From NCBI GenBank assembly GCA_017409845.1, contig JAFQRY010000024.1, forward strand, positions 37,516 through 101,515: DNA of 64,000 bases, given 5' to 3'. Position numbers and translations under genes: made by a program. Each line of letters starts with the position of its first letter. The first letter of the stretch is position 1. Shown piece after piece: positions 1-8,399 of the stretch. A model generated the notes under the pieces. It did no database searches. It worked only from the letters and a program-made list of their open reading frames with translations, and was not told where the DNA came from. Source of the DNA: Clostridia bacterium (lineage in GTDB: Bacteria; Bacillota; Clostridia; Oscillospirales; Acutalibacteraceae).

Positions 1-2166
1 GATGAGATAATAGCCGTCGGGTCTTCTGCAGGCAATGTCACCGCTGTGAAGCCAGCCGTCCTTATCAATCGCTGCCTCCGTTGCCTTGGGCATCTTATAA
101 TAACCTTTCATTATGTTATAGCCTCGTGCAACGAACTCGCCGTTTTCGCCATCGGGAAGGTCCTCTCCGGTTTCAGGGTCGATAATCTTGCATTCAACAT
201 TCGGGAATGCACTGCCGACGGTTTCCGTTCTGTCTTCGAGCGATTCATTGACCTCGCCCATTGTGCAGCCCGGTGATGCCTCTGTTTGACCGTAAACGCT
301 GATGATTTCGGTCATGTTCATCTCAGCCGCAGCTTTTTTCATAAGGTCGGGAGGACAGTTTGCACCTGCCATAATACCCGTTCTCATATATGAGAAATCG
401 GTTGTTGCAAAATCATCGTGCTGGAACATTGCGATAAACATGGTGGGAACACCGTTGAAGCAGGTGATATGCTCCTGATTGATGCAGGCAAGTGATGACT
501 TTGCCGAGAAATAGGGCAGGGGGCAGAGTGTGCCGCCGTGGGTCATCATGTTGGTCATTGAAAGAACCATGCCGAAGCAGTGGAACATCGGAACCTGAAT
601 CATCATGCGGTCAGCGGTGGACATATCCATTCTGTCGCCGATAATCTTGCCGTTGTTGACGATATTGTAGTGAGTGAGCATAACGCCTTTCGGGAAGCCG
701 GTTGTGCCCGAAGTATACTGCATGTTTGCAACATCGTGGCAGTCAACTGCCGCCGCTCTGCGATAGACTTCTTCAATGGGAACTCTTACAGCCATATCCA
801 GGGCTTCTTCCCAAGTAAGACAGCCTTTCTGACGGTATCCGACAGTGATAACATTGCGAAGGAAGGGGAGTCTTCTGCAGTGAAGGGGCTTGCCGGGAAC
901 TGCAAATTCAAGCTCGGGGCAAAGCTCTGCGATATGCTGAGCATAATTGGAATCAAGACAGGATTCGATTGTCACAAGCGTGTGAGTATCGCTCTGCCTG
1001 AGAAGATATTCAATTTCGTGGATTTTATATGCGGTGTTGACCGTAACAAGAACCGCACCGATTTTTGTTGCAGCCCAGAAGGTGATGAACCACTGGGGAA
1101 GGTTTGTGAGCCACACGGCAACCTTATCACCGGGCTTTACGCCGAGAGCGATAAGTGCTCTTGCACAGTTGTCAACATCGTCACGGAACTGTGAATATGT
1201 TCTTGTGTAGTCGAGAGTTGTGTATTTGTATGCAATCTGGTCGGGAAATTTTTCAACCATCGTGTCAAGCACCTGAGAGAAGGTCTTGTTGATGAGCTTG
1301 TATTTTTCCCAGACAAATTTGCCGGAGCCGCTTCTGTTTGTCATAAGAAGCTCTTCGCTGTTTTTCTTGTTATCGTAATTGCTTATTGCGTTAACAAAAT
1401 GCGGGAATACGATTTCCGCAATGCCGAAATCCTCAATGCTTTCGGGCTGACATTCATAGGAAAGATAACCGTCATAGTTAACGGAATCAAGTGCACGCAG
1501 CATGGTGCCGAGGGGAAGGTTTCCTTCGCCGATAAGTCTGTATTTAAGCTCACCGTCAACAATTTCGGAATCCTTGACATGAACATGCTTGATATATGCA
1601 CCGAGGTTTGTGATTGTTGTGTCGGGCTCTTCGCCGAAATCCCTGTAGGGATGGTTGATATCCCAGAGAGCGGCAAGAGCATCACATGCAAAGATGTTGA
1701 GAAGGTCACGCAGTCTTGATGTGTCGGCATAAATGCCTACAGTTTCAACAAGAAGAGTAACATTATCCTGCTCAGCTTTGCTCACAAGTCTGCCGATGAG
1801 CGAGGTGACAGCTGCATCCTCAGCTTTCTTATCGCCCATTGCGTAAGCATGGATTCTGACATAGGGGCATCTGATTCTTGATGCAATTTCAATTGCGGTT
1901 GCAATTTCTTCAAAGCCTTCCTCCGCCTTGCTTTCATCTGCAATGTTGATGTATGTATCAATGCAGGGGATTGTGAGAGAATTCTCAACAAGCTTATGAA
2001 GAGTTGCAGCGGTGTTTGCTTTGTTGAAGGGGGCATCCGCACCCGAAAATCTTTCGTCTGTGATATTGTGAATTTCAATTCCGCTGAAGCCGAGGTCATT
2101 TGCCGTGCTTATGAAATCAGCCCAGCTCATGTCCTGCCAGCCATTGGTTGAAAAGGAGAGTTTCAT
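1..2166 (-). CDS. TIM-barrel sugar isomerase-like domain fused to AMP-binding acyl-CoA synthetase-like domain (partial)
   Basis: I read this minus-strand frame by hand; it is open from ATG 2166-2164 to the left edge (at least 722 codons, no stop). Residues about 1-250 are a xylose-isomerase/AP-endonuclease-2 type TIM barrel with the usual metal-site stretches LLVETVG, WDINHPYR, HVHVKD and YECQPE. After a short linker, residues about 280 onward are an AMP-forming ligase: YTSGTTGFPKG at 484-494, YGQTE at 625-629, GWLHSGD near 704-710. The small C-terminal subdomain with the catalytic lysine lies outside the window. GAGGAGGG precedes the start, which overlaps the upstream stop as ATGA, so the two are translationally coupled. 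The substrate is unknown. Family membership is firm; a joint function (activating a sugar-derived or carboxylic product) is inference. Confidence 0.85.
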   Translation of the reverse strand, partial: MKLSFSTNGWQDMSWADFISTANDLGFSGIEIHNITDERFSGADAPFNKANTAATLHKLVENSLTIPCIDTYINIADESKAEEGFEEIATAIEIASRIRCPYVRIHAYAMGDKKAEDAAVTSLIGRLVSKAEQDNVTLLVETVGIYADTSRLRDLLNIFACDALAALWDINHPYRDFGEEPDTTITNLGAYIKHVHVKDSEIVDGELKYRLIGEGNLPLGTMLRALDSVNYDGYLSYECQPESIEDFGIAEIVFPHFVNAISNYDNKKNSEELLMTNRSGSGKFVWEKYKLINKTFSQVLDTMVEKFPDQIAYKYTTLDYTRTYSQFRDDVDNCARALIALGVKPGDKVAVWLTNLPQWFITFWAATKIGAVLVTVNTAYKIHEIEYLLRQSDTHTLVTIESCLDSNYAQHIAELCPELEFAVPGKPLHCRRLPFLRNVITVGYRQKGCLTWEEALDMAVRVPIEEVYRRAAAVDCHDVANMQYTSGTTGFPKGVMLTHYNIVNNGKIIGDRMDMSTADRMMIQVPMFHCFGMVLSMTNMMTHGGTLCPLPYFSAKSSLACINQEHITCFNGVPTMFIAMFQHDDFATTDFSYMRTGIMAGANCPPDLMKKAAAEMNMTEIISVYGQTEASPGCTMGEVNESLEDRTETVGSAFPNVECKIIDPETGEDLPDGENGEFVARGYNIMKGYYKMPKATEAAIDKDGWLHSGDIACRRPDGYYLI

Positions 2167-3578
2167 GCGTTACCCTCCTCATAAACGATTTTGTTGAGGG
2201 CATTGATATATGCAGTTATACTTGCACCGATAATGTCAGTTGAAAGTCCCTTGCCCGAATAGAGCCTGCCGTTTGAGCGGAGCTTAACGAGAGCTTCACC
2301 CATCGCTTCTCTGCCTTCGGTGACTGACTGAATCTGAAAATCGTCAAGCTCATAGTGGTGACCGATAATCTGCTCAACAGTGCGGAATGCGGCATCAATG
2401 GGACCGTCGCCCATGCCGACCGCCTTGAGACTTCTGCTGCCCTTTTCGAGCTCGATGTTTGCGGTTGAGGAAATATGGTTTCCTGAATTTATAACATAGT
2501 TTTCAAGTCTGTAGGTGGGAGGAACCTGGTGTGCAACCGTTGCGATGATTGCATCAAGCTCTTTGCTGCCGACCTGCTTTTTGCCTGAAAAGCTCTTGAA
2601 AGCTTCAAAAACCTTTGCCGTATCATCTTCCGTAAGCTCATAGCCGAGCGAAACAATCGCCTTGCTGACCTTTGTGATGTCTGCGGTATCATCAAGAAGA
2701 ACGTTGTTTTCTGCCGCAAAACGTGATGTGCCCGATGAGAATGAACCCTTTCCGCTTTCGCTGGTCATTGAAAGAATCTGATTTGCGGAATGATTGATTG
2801 CCATTGCGTTGACACCGTAGCTTACGTCAAGAGTGTGTCCTTTGACCTGAAGAGCCTTCATAACATGCTCAAGGTTGGGAAGCTCCTTGCTGCCGATGCA
2901 GGTTTTTATCTGGGTTGCACCTGCTTCAATGCATGAAAATACGCATGCATTTGCCATGTCAAGTGCGTCGCTGCATTCCGCACTCAGAGTGATATCTCTT
3001 GCCTCGGGAATTGCTTCACGGATTTCAGAAATGAGTGAGGCAAATTCATCGGGAAGAAATGCACCTGCGGTGTCACAAAGGGTAACGGTTTTTGCACCGT
3101 TAACAATTGCTGCTTTTATTGCTTCGAAAAGATAAGCCTTGTCCGCTCTTGTTGCATCAACTGCCGAAAACTCAACATCGCTGCAGATTGAAGAGCAATG
3201 TGCGGTGAGTGATGCGATAAGTTCAAGCATCTGAGCGGGCTTCTTATGATAAAAATATTCCATCTGAACTGCCGAAACAGGGAGCGAAACAAGAAGTCTG
3301 GGCTTTGCTGTGCCTGAGATTGACTTCATTGCTCTGTCTGCTTCTTCGACCGTGCAGCCTGCAGGGCAGGATAGAATGCTGTTCTTTAGGAGGGGACTTA
3401 TAGTGCGCAAAACAAGGGTGTCAATTTTTTCGTCTGTGACGGGTGCAGCTTCAATAACATCAATGTTGAGCTTATCGAGAAGCTTTGCAATTTCGATTTT
3501 TTCTTTGAAGCTGAGGGCGATGTCACCCCTGCGTGCACACTCTCTGAGCGTTGCATCTGTGATTGTGATTTTTTTCAT
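2163..3578 (-). CDS. LeuA/homocitrate-synthase-like protein with altered metal site
   Basis: 471 residues: an N-terminal HMGL-like TIM barrel and a C-terminal LeuA allosteric/dimer domain (about 355-470, with the GDGPIDAAF stretch). True 2-isopropylmalate synthases carry DTTLRDGEQ and an HCHND metal motif. Here the first reads TDATLREC and the second LSAECSDA, so both metal-binding histidines are replaced by Glu and Ser. It is therefore probably not a normal alpha-IPM synthase; it may be a changed Claisen-type enzyme or a regulatory or scaffold subunit. A strong AAAGGAG site precedes the ATG. It is the first gene of a two-gene (or longer) operon with the TIM-barrel/ligase fusion. Confidence 0.8.
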   Translation of the reverse strand: MKKITITDATLRECARRGDIALSFKEKIEIAKLLDKLNIDVIEAAPVTDEKIDTLVLRTISPLLKNSILSCPAGCTVEEADRAMKSISGTAKPRLLVSLPVSAVQMEYFYHKKPAQMLELIASLTAHCSSICSDVEFSAVDATRADKAYLFEAIKAAIVNGAKTVTLCDTAGAFLPDEFASLISEIREAIPEARDITLSAECSDALDMANACVFSCIEAGATQIKTCIGSKELPNLEHVMKALQVKGHTLDVSYGVNAMAINHSANQILSMTSESGKGSFSSGTSRFAAENNVLLDDTADITKVSKAIVSLGYELTEDDTAKVFEAFKSFSGKKQVGSKELDAIIATVAHQVPPTYRLENYVINSGNHISSTANIELEKGSRSLKAVGMGDGPIDAAFRTVEQIIGHHYELDDFQIQSVTEGREAMGEALVKLRSNGRLYSGKGLSTDIIGASITAYINALNKIVYEEGNA

Positions 3579-3853
3579 GCCGATTTCTCCTTTTTGAACA
3601 GCATATTTTGACGGAATATGCCTTAATAAAAATACTTATGCACTATAAGTTCTTTATATTATAATGAAATCGTCACTCAAAGTCAATATTAAATTGGTAT
3701 CATAAATATTAAATAAAAAACATTGTATGTTGCAACAATTTGAGAGAAAAAGGTGAATTGTGATGTGTATATTTTCAACAAAAATTTGTGTGGCTGTTTG
3801 TATATTCATACAGCACAATTTTTTCAGGCAAAACAAGTATTTTGCACAGAAGT

Positions 3854-3882
3854 CTTGAAAAATATACCAAAATGGGATATAA
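3854..3882 (+). promoter_or_regulatory. promoter of the XRE regulator gene
   Basis: TTGAAA (3854-3859), 17 bases, TATAAT (3877-3882). Consensus sigma-A spacing, about 50 bases before the XRE start. The two palindromes at 3863-3901 overlap and follow the -10 box. Confidence 0.75.
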
Positions 3883-3901
3883 TAAATATACCGACATGGT
3901 A
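3863..3901. promoter_or_regulatory. paired operator candidate ATACC-N5-GGTAT
   Basis: Two inverted repeats sit 24 bases apart: ATACC-AAAAT-GGGAT (3863-3877, one mismatch) and ATACC-GACAT-GGTAT (3887-3901, perfect). The first lies between the -35 and -10 boxes and touches the -10; the second covers the probable transcription start. This is the layout expected for autorepression by the HTH protein encoded just downstream. The repeats are seen directly; the binding partner is inferred. Confidence 0.6.
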
Positions 3902-3934
3902 TTATTTTTCGATGAAAAAGAGAGTTGATACAGT

Positions 3935-4153
3935 ATGAGATTAAAAGAAATCCGCGTTGACAGAGGCATTTCACAGCTTAAGCTTGCTCTTGACCTTAAC
4001 ATGAATCAAAACAGCATCAGCCGATATGAAAACGGTCTGCGAGAGGCGGATTATCAGACACTCATTGCCTTTGCTGATTATTTTCAGGTCTCGCTTGATT
4101 ACTTGCTCGAAAGAACGGATAAGCCCGATTTTGTGTCTGAAACGGGGAGATAA
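3935..4153 (+). CDS. XRE-family helix-turn-helix regulator
   Basis: 72 residues, almost entirely one Cro/CI-type HTH domain: MRLKEIRVDRGISQLKLA, then the recognition helix region NMNQNSISRYENG and the common ending YFQVSLDYLLERTD. No effector domain is present, so it is probably a dimeric repressor of the phage/SinR style. It is preceded by a consensus promoter with two palindromes, suggesting it controls itself. It lies between the LeuA-like/ligase operon and the surface-protein operon and could regulate either. Confidence 0.85.
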   Translation: MRLKEIRVDRGISQLKLALDLNMNQNSISRYENGLREADYQTLIAFADYFQVSLDYLLERTDKPDFVSETGR

Positions 4154-4347
4154 AGCTGTTTATTCTGTTGTGCATTTTCTCTAATTCCGAAAATAATATT
4201 TTGTTCATAACAGAGAATTTTTTCTTTCGTAACCTCTGAAGAATTCCGATAGTTTTGTAAGTGATTTTAAAAAAACTGACAGATATTGTTGTGTATTGTA
4301 TAATATTCACAAATCTTTAAGTGTTACAAAAAAACGGCTTTTTTTCA

Positions 4348-4376
4348 TTGACTTATACTACTATATGTTGTATAAT
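4348..4376 (+). promoter_or_regulatory. promoter of the surface-protein operon
   Basis: TTGACT (4348-4353), 17 bases, TATAAT (4371-4376), followed by ATGGAGAAG just before the start at 4412. Near-consensus housekeeping promoter. Confidence 0.75.
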
Positions 4377-4411
4377 TATCGTAAAATATTTCTTAATATG
4401 GAGAAGAATGG

Positions 4412-5917
4412 ATGTTTAACAAAAAGCTCCATGCATTGATAATTGCACTTGTGTTATTCATCGGAATCGGCACCGTTGCTCTGGCGGCTTCAAAAACAAG
4501 TGCCGAAGATCCTGACGGCAGATTCGGTAACCTCAGCGGCGTTTTGCTGAGCGGCGGTTATGCAGCTGACTATGCCGACGGAATGATTCTTTTTTCAGAT
4601 CCTGATAACTGCGGATATCTCACTCTTGAAAATGCTGCTTCCGGCAATAAGCGTGTTATCAGCGAAGAAAATGCTTCATATATCAATGTTGTCGGCAGAA
4701 ATATTTATTATATTTCTTTTTCCGACAGCGGTTCAGATATTGTTAAAACTACCCTTGACGGTGAAAGAGAAGTCATTCTTGAGAGCGAAGTCAGATTGAG
4801 CAATCTTTTCGTTTCGGAAGAAGAAATGTATTTTCTCAGAAGCTGTGATGCTGTCAGACATGACTTTGAAACCGGATGCGAAACTGTTGTTTACAATAAT
4901 CCGCAGATGAAGGCTTTTATTCCCGATGCAAAAGGAATTTACTGGCTTAAGGAAAAGTCATCAGGTTATAAAAGTCATTCAAAATATTCATCCTGTGCCG
5001 AAAACTCATATGAGGGCACCGAAGATGAACAAATCAATTACGATTGTTATTTATATAATTCCGGGCTTGGCAAAAGCACCGAATCCAATCTTGCCGATGC
5101 CATCCGGACCGCAGAAAACGGCAACGGAGATTTATCTTCACTTGCTTTGACTGCAAGAGTCGGCGAAAAAATTCTTCCGACACCCGAATATCCCGTCGGT
5201 TCTTATTTTACCGATAACGGCGAAGGCTGCACAGATCACCGTACCGGTGTCTGCGGCTGGGAGACCGAAAGCCGTTGCAACTGTAAGGCTTTTCATAACG
5301 GAGTTCCGCTCAAGTCGGTTCAATGCTACGCTTTTGCACGGTACATTTATAATGAGTGCTTCGGAGAAATAGGAGAAACCGATTCGGAAACAAGCACCAA
5401 TATCGGTTCGATTCCTCAGGGAAGCGTTACCGAGGAGAGCTTCAAAGCACTTATCAGCAAAACAAAACCCGGTGCTCATATCAGAGTGCGTTACATAAAG
5501 GCGGACGGAGTAACCGTTTCGACCCACTCACTGATAATTCTTGACTGGAACGATGCAGGATTTTCCGTTCTTGAAAGCAATGTTGACGGGCAGTGCGGCG
5601 TCGGTGTCAGGCGGATTGCCTACAGCGACTATGTTCCTAAAGTTATCAGAGTTGAATACCTTATGATGCCCGATGAATATCCGGCAACATCCGAAGAAGA
5701 AACGGCAATTCCCGGCAATGATGTTACTTCAACGGAAGAAATCCCGTCTGTAACGGAAAGCCGTATTTCCGTTGAAACCGAAGCACCGCAGACCGAAACC
5801 GTGCCTGCCACGGAAGGCAACACATTTTCAGGATTTTACGATCTGTTGGTTTCAATATCGGAGGGAATTCTCGGATTTTTCGCAATGATTATCGACCTTA
5901 TTGTTTCTGTACTGTAA
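4412..5917 (+). CDS. secreted cysteine-peptidase/amidase-like protein with C-terminal hydrophobic tail
   Basis: 501 residues. Residues 1-27 form a signal peptide or anchor (LIIALVLFIGIGTVALAA). Residues about 50-240 have the repetitive strand pattern of DUF5050-type propeller proteins (YADGMILF, NIYYISF, EMYFLRS). Residues about 270-420 look like a CHAP/NlpC-type cysteine hydrolase: a Cys-rich lead-in, C305 in QCYAFARYIY, H372 in THSLIILDW and N about 391 in ESNVDG as a possible triad. Then follow a Thr/Glu-rich linker and a hydrophobic C-terminal helix (FFAMIIDLIVSVL). It is the first gene of a four-gene operon and probably acts on the cell surface. The enzyme class is inferred from motif order only. 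Confidence 0.65.
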   Translation: MFNKKLHALIIALVLFIGIGTVALAASKTSAEDPDGRFGNLSGVLLSGGYAADYADGMILFSDPDNCGYLTLENAASGNKRVISEENASYINVVGRNIYYISFSDSGSDIVKTTLDGEREVILESEVRLSNLFVSEEEMYFLRSCDAVRHDFETGCETVVYNNPQMKAFIPDAKGIYWLKEKSSGYKSHSKYSSCAENSYEGTEDEQINYDCYLYNSGLGKSTESNLADAIRTAENGNGDLSSLALTARVGEKILPTPEYPVGSYFTDNGEGCTDHRTGVCGWETESRCNCKAFHNGVPLKSVQCYAFARYIYNECFGEIGETDSETSTNIGSIPQGSVTEESFKALISKTKPGAHIRVRYIKADGVTVSTHSLIILDWNDAGFSVLESNVDGQCGVGVRRIAYSDYVPKVIRVEYLMMPDEYPATSEEETAIPGNDVTSTEEIPSVTESRISVETEAPQTETVPATEGNTFSGFYDLLVSISEGILGFFAMIIDLIVSVL

Positions 5918-5930
5918 AGAGGAGAATTTC

Positions 5931-6113
5931 ATGGAAAACGGTTCAATAAACAATATTGAAAGCTCCAGTGTTGAACAGAATTCCGTGAATTCGCATGAGC
6001 GGAACAGACCTGTCAACCGTTTGCTCAGATTTCTGATGTCAGCGGGTGTAATTGCCGCTCTTGCAGGTTTTATTTATGCACTGTTCTGGTTTATGAATAA
6101 CAGCGGTGTTTAA
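5931..6113 (+). CDS. small single-TM protein
   Basis: 60 residues from ATG 5931, chosen because AGAGGAGAATTTC lies directly before it. A hydrophilic N-terminus (Asn/Ser/Glu-rich, about 30 residues) is followed by one membrane helix (LMSAGVIAALAGFIYALFWF) and a short end. It lies 13 bases after the peptidase-like gene and before the O-antigen-ligase-like gene, so it may be a helper of one of them. No family recognised. Confidence 0.6.
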   Translation: MENGSINNIESSSVEQNSVNSHERNRPVNRLLRFLMSAGVIAALAGFIYALFWFMNNSGV

Positions 6114-6148
6114 TTCCCGATTAAGTAAAGTGCCGGAGAGAAATAAAA

Positions 6149-7720
6149 ATGAAAAAAAACAAATTCTTGACTGCGGAAAAAATCGCTTCTTACGGCGTTT
6201 TTGCTCTCCTGGCAATTTTTCCGCTGATAATAAACGATAAGTATTTCAATATCACGGCAACAAGATATATATTTTTTACGGTATCCTCGGCAGTATTTCT
6301 TGCCGTGTGTCTGCTTCTGAAAATCAATGATATCGACAGTCCCGCAAAGCTCAGCAAGCCGCGGCTCAGCTCGCTTTCGTCGGCAGATGTGTCGTTTATG
6401 CTTTTCTTTTTCGTGGCAGTCATATCATCCTTTTCATCCCCCTACGGCGTTGCTCTTACCCTGAGCGGTGCAGGCGGAAGAAGAATGGGTCTGCTTATGA
6501 TAACAGCAATGCTGTTTGCATATATCTATATTTCAAAATTCTACCGCATAAGAGAATATGAATTCATCTTTTTCGGTTCTGTTGCAGCTTTTGCTGCTGT
6601 ATTCGGAATGCTTCAGTTTATCGGGCTTGATCCTCTCGGTTTTCTTGAAGGTCTTTCCGAGCTTGACAGTGTCAGATTTATTTCCTTTACGGGAAATATC
6701 AACATATATTCGAGTTTTATATGCCTTGCCCTTCCGCTGGCAATGTATATGTTCTGCTTTTCGGAAAAGAAGATCAACTCGGCTTTCTGGCTGTTTGTTT
6801 CTTCGGCAACGTTTATCGGTCTTATGACCGCCATAAGCGACAGCGGATATCTCGGAATCGGCGTTGCAGCCGTTGTGCTTGCTGTTTTAACAGCAAGGGG
6901 CAGAAAGACATTTCAGAGATTTTTTGTTCTCGTCATCACTTTTCTTATCAGTGCGGGGATTTTCAATCTCGTGTGGAAAACCTTCGGCGACCCCGAGCAT
7001 CCGAGCTCCATTGCAAACGATATTATGTCAAATCCGTGGGTTATTGCGGCAGGAAGCATAATTTCTGCAATTATCATTATTGTATTAAACTCTTTTGATT
7101 TCTCCGATAAATTCTATAAAGGAATCAGAAGGTTTATAATAATTTCTGTCATATCGGTTGTCACCGTCTGCATCGGACTTGTGGTATGGTTCACATGCTT
7201 TGACACCGAAACCGATCTCGGCAGATTCGCAATCTATCTCCGATTTACCGAAAAATGGGCAAACGGCAGAGGCTTTTGCTGGACAAAGCTTATTGAGATT
7301 TTCAAGGAGCTTCCTTTGCACAGACAGTTAATCGGAACGGGCCCCGAAACTCTCGTTTACGAGATGGTTTCAAGATATAATGAAGAGATGTATGAGCTTT
7401 TCGGCTTCCATTACGACAATGCTCATAACGATATCCTTCAGTATCTCATTACCGTTGGTTTATGGGGAATGCTCACCTACATTATGTTGGTTGCTTCAGC
7501 CGTTAAAAGCTGCATTAAATCCGAAAATGCAGTTCAGAGGGCTATGTTGCTTCCGATAGTTGCATTTTTTGCACAGTCGCTTGTCAACATCACGCAACCG
7601 ATAACAACTCCGCTCTTCTTCGTTTTTCTTGCATTCTCGCAATGTAAGCCTTACGAGGAAAACACATCAATCAGACACAACTTGGCAGATACCACGAATG
7701 AATCAGACTTTGGAGGGTAA
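6149..7720 (+). CDS. O-antigen ligase/polymerase-family membrane protein
   Basis: 523 residues with about 11-12 membrane helices. The large outer loop near the C-terminus carries features of the O-antigen ligase (Wzy_C/WaaL) family: RGFCWTKLIEIFKELPLHRQ, the GTGPET turn and AHNDILQYLITVGLWG. Such proteins join or polymerise glycans on lipid carriers or proteins at the outer face of the membrane. In a Gram-positive this suggests a surface polysaccharide or protein glycosylation. Its neighbours are secreted Thr/Pro-rich proteins, plausible glycan acceptors (inference). It starts at ATG 6149 after GCCGGAGAG. Confidence 0.8.
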   Translation: MKKNKFLTAEKIASYGVFALLAIFPLIINDKYFNITATRYIFFTVSSAVFLAVCLLLKINDIDSPAKLSKPRLSSLSSADVSFMLFFFVAVISSFSSPYGVALTLSGAGGRRMGLLMITAMLFAYIYISKFYRIREYEFIFFGSVAAFAAVFGMLQFIGLDPLGFLEGLSELDSVRFISFTGNINIYSSFICLALPLAMYMFCFSEKKINSAFWLFVSSATFIGLMTAISDSGYLGIGVAAVVLAVLTARGRKTFQRFFVLVITFLISAGIFNLVWKTFGDPEHPSSIANDIMSNPWVIAAGSIISAIIIIVLNSFDFSDKFYKGIRRFIIISVISVVTVCIGLVVWFTCFDTETDLGRFAIYLRFTEKWANGRGFCWTKLIEIFKELPLHRQLIGTGPETLVYEMVSRYNEEMYELFGFHYDNAHNDILQYLITVGLWGMLTYIMLVASAVKSCIKSENAVQRAMLLPIVAFFAQSLVNITQPITTPLFFVFLAFSQCKPYEENTSIRHNLADTTNESDFGG

Positions 7721-7727
7721 TCAAACA

Positions 7728-8069
7728 ATGAAAAACAAGGCACTCAAGATAATTGCTTTCGTAGTAATTATTTCAACTGTATGCTGCTTCTTTGCTTCAG
7801 CTGTTGACAGCGCAAGCATCGCAGATCTTTCAACATCAGTAGCAACACCTGCTACTCCTGCAACTCCCGCTACTCCCGCAACTCCCGACGAACCTGCAAC
7901 CGGCACAGATGAGCCTGTAACAGGTACAGACGAACCCACAACCGGCACAGATGAACCCACAACCGGCACAGATGAGCCCGTTGAAGAGAGCATCTTTGTT
8001 AAGATCATTAACTTCATCATCAACACAATCAAATGGGTAATCGATTTTATCGTTACAACTTTCTGCTGA
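7728..8069 (+). CDS. secreted Pro/Thr-rich repeat peptide with amphipathic C-terminus
   Basis: 113 residues from ATG 7728 (TGGAGGG seven bases before). A signal peptide (residues 1-25, IIAFVVIISTVCCFFASA) is followed by four PAT-type triplets and tandem repeats of the five-residue pattern TGTDE-P, then a hydrophobic tail (IFVKIINFIINTIKWVIDF) ending in Cys. It starts 7 bases after the O-antigen-ligase-like gene and ends the operon. The repeat region is a likely cell-wall spanning spacer or glycosylation target. Its tail resembles the C-terminus of the first gene of the operon. Confidence 0.7.
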   Translation: MKNKALKIIAFVVIISTVCCFFASAVDSASIADLSTSVATPATPATPATPATPDEPATGTDEPVTGTDEPTTGTDEPTTGTDEPVEESIFVKIINFIINTIKWVIDFIVTTFC

Positions 8070-8125
8070 TTCATTTAAAATCTAATTTATTTTTCTGACA
8101 TTCGGATATTCGCCAATTGATGTAT

Positions 8126-8158
8126 CCCCCTTGCCTTTCGGCAGGGGGTTGTTTTTTT
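8126..8158 (+). terminator. rho-independent terminator
   Basis: CCCCCTTGCC-TTTC-GGCAGGGGG with one bulge, followed by TTGTTTTTTT. It ends the 4412-8069 operon. Confidence 0.85.
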
Positions 8159-8294
8159 ACCCTGATATCAAAAATTACAAAAAACATGTCAAAAATTACA
8201 TTTCGCACAAAAGATGAAAAAATTGCGTTATTATACAGATGTCAACAGGGAACACCACCTGAAAAAAATAAACTTTGAAAATGAGGTAAGAAAA

Positions 8295-8372
8295 ATGGTA
8301 ACAGTAGTAACAACATCAATCATTTGTGTGGCAGTAGTAGCAGCAGTGGCAATCATCTGCAGAACATTTTAA
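8295..8372 (+). CDS. micro-protein 1 of a tandem hydrophobic family
   Basis: 25 residues starting MVTVVTTSI and ending AIICRTF. Preceded by ATGAGGTAAG at a good distance. One membrane helix covers almost the whole peptide and a single Arg lies near the C-terminus. It is clearly homologous to the two following micro-genes (shared MV-V-V start and A-I-CR/AR end). Such peptides recall type I toxins or small membrane regulators, but I recognise no named family. Confidence 0.7.
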   Translation: MVTVVTTSIICVAVVAAVAIICRTF

Positions 8373-8399
8373 TTTAAAGAAAAAGAGGAGGATAAAAGA

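Larger units (their letters stand above)
3579..3934. other. divergent AT-rich intergenic region
   Basis: This 356-base stretch separates the leftward LeuA-like operon from the rightward XRE gene. It is AT-rich and only its right part shows clear signals: a promoter and two palindromes close to the XRE gene (listed separately). I see no credible small gene with a ribosome site here. Confidence 0.6.

Noticed and set aside
580-1194. 204-codon plus-strand open frame
   Set aside because: It is antisense to the acyl-CoA-synthetase domain, which has full motifs in its own frame; no ribosome site and no family-like features.
7850-7990. Short tandem DNA repeats that could suggest a CRISPR or minisatellite
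   Set aside because: The repeats are in frame and encode PAT and TGTDEP units of a secreted protein; there are no spacers.
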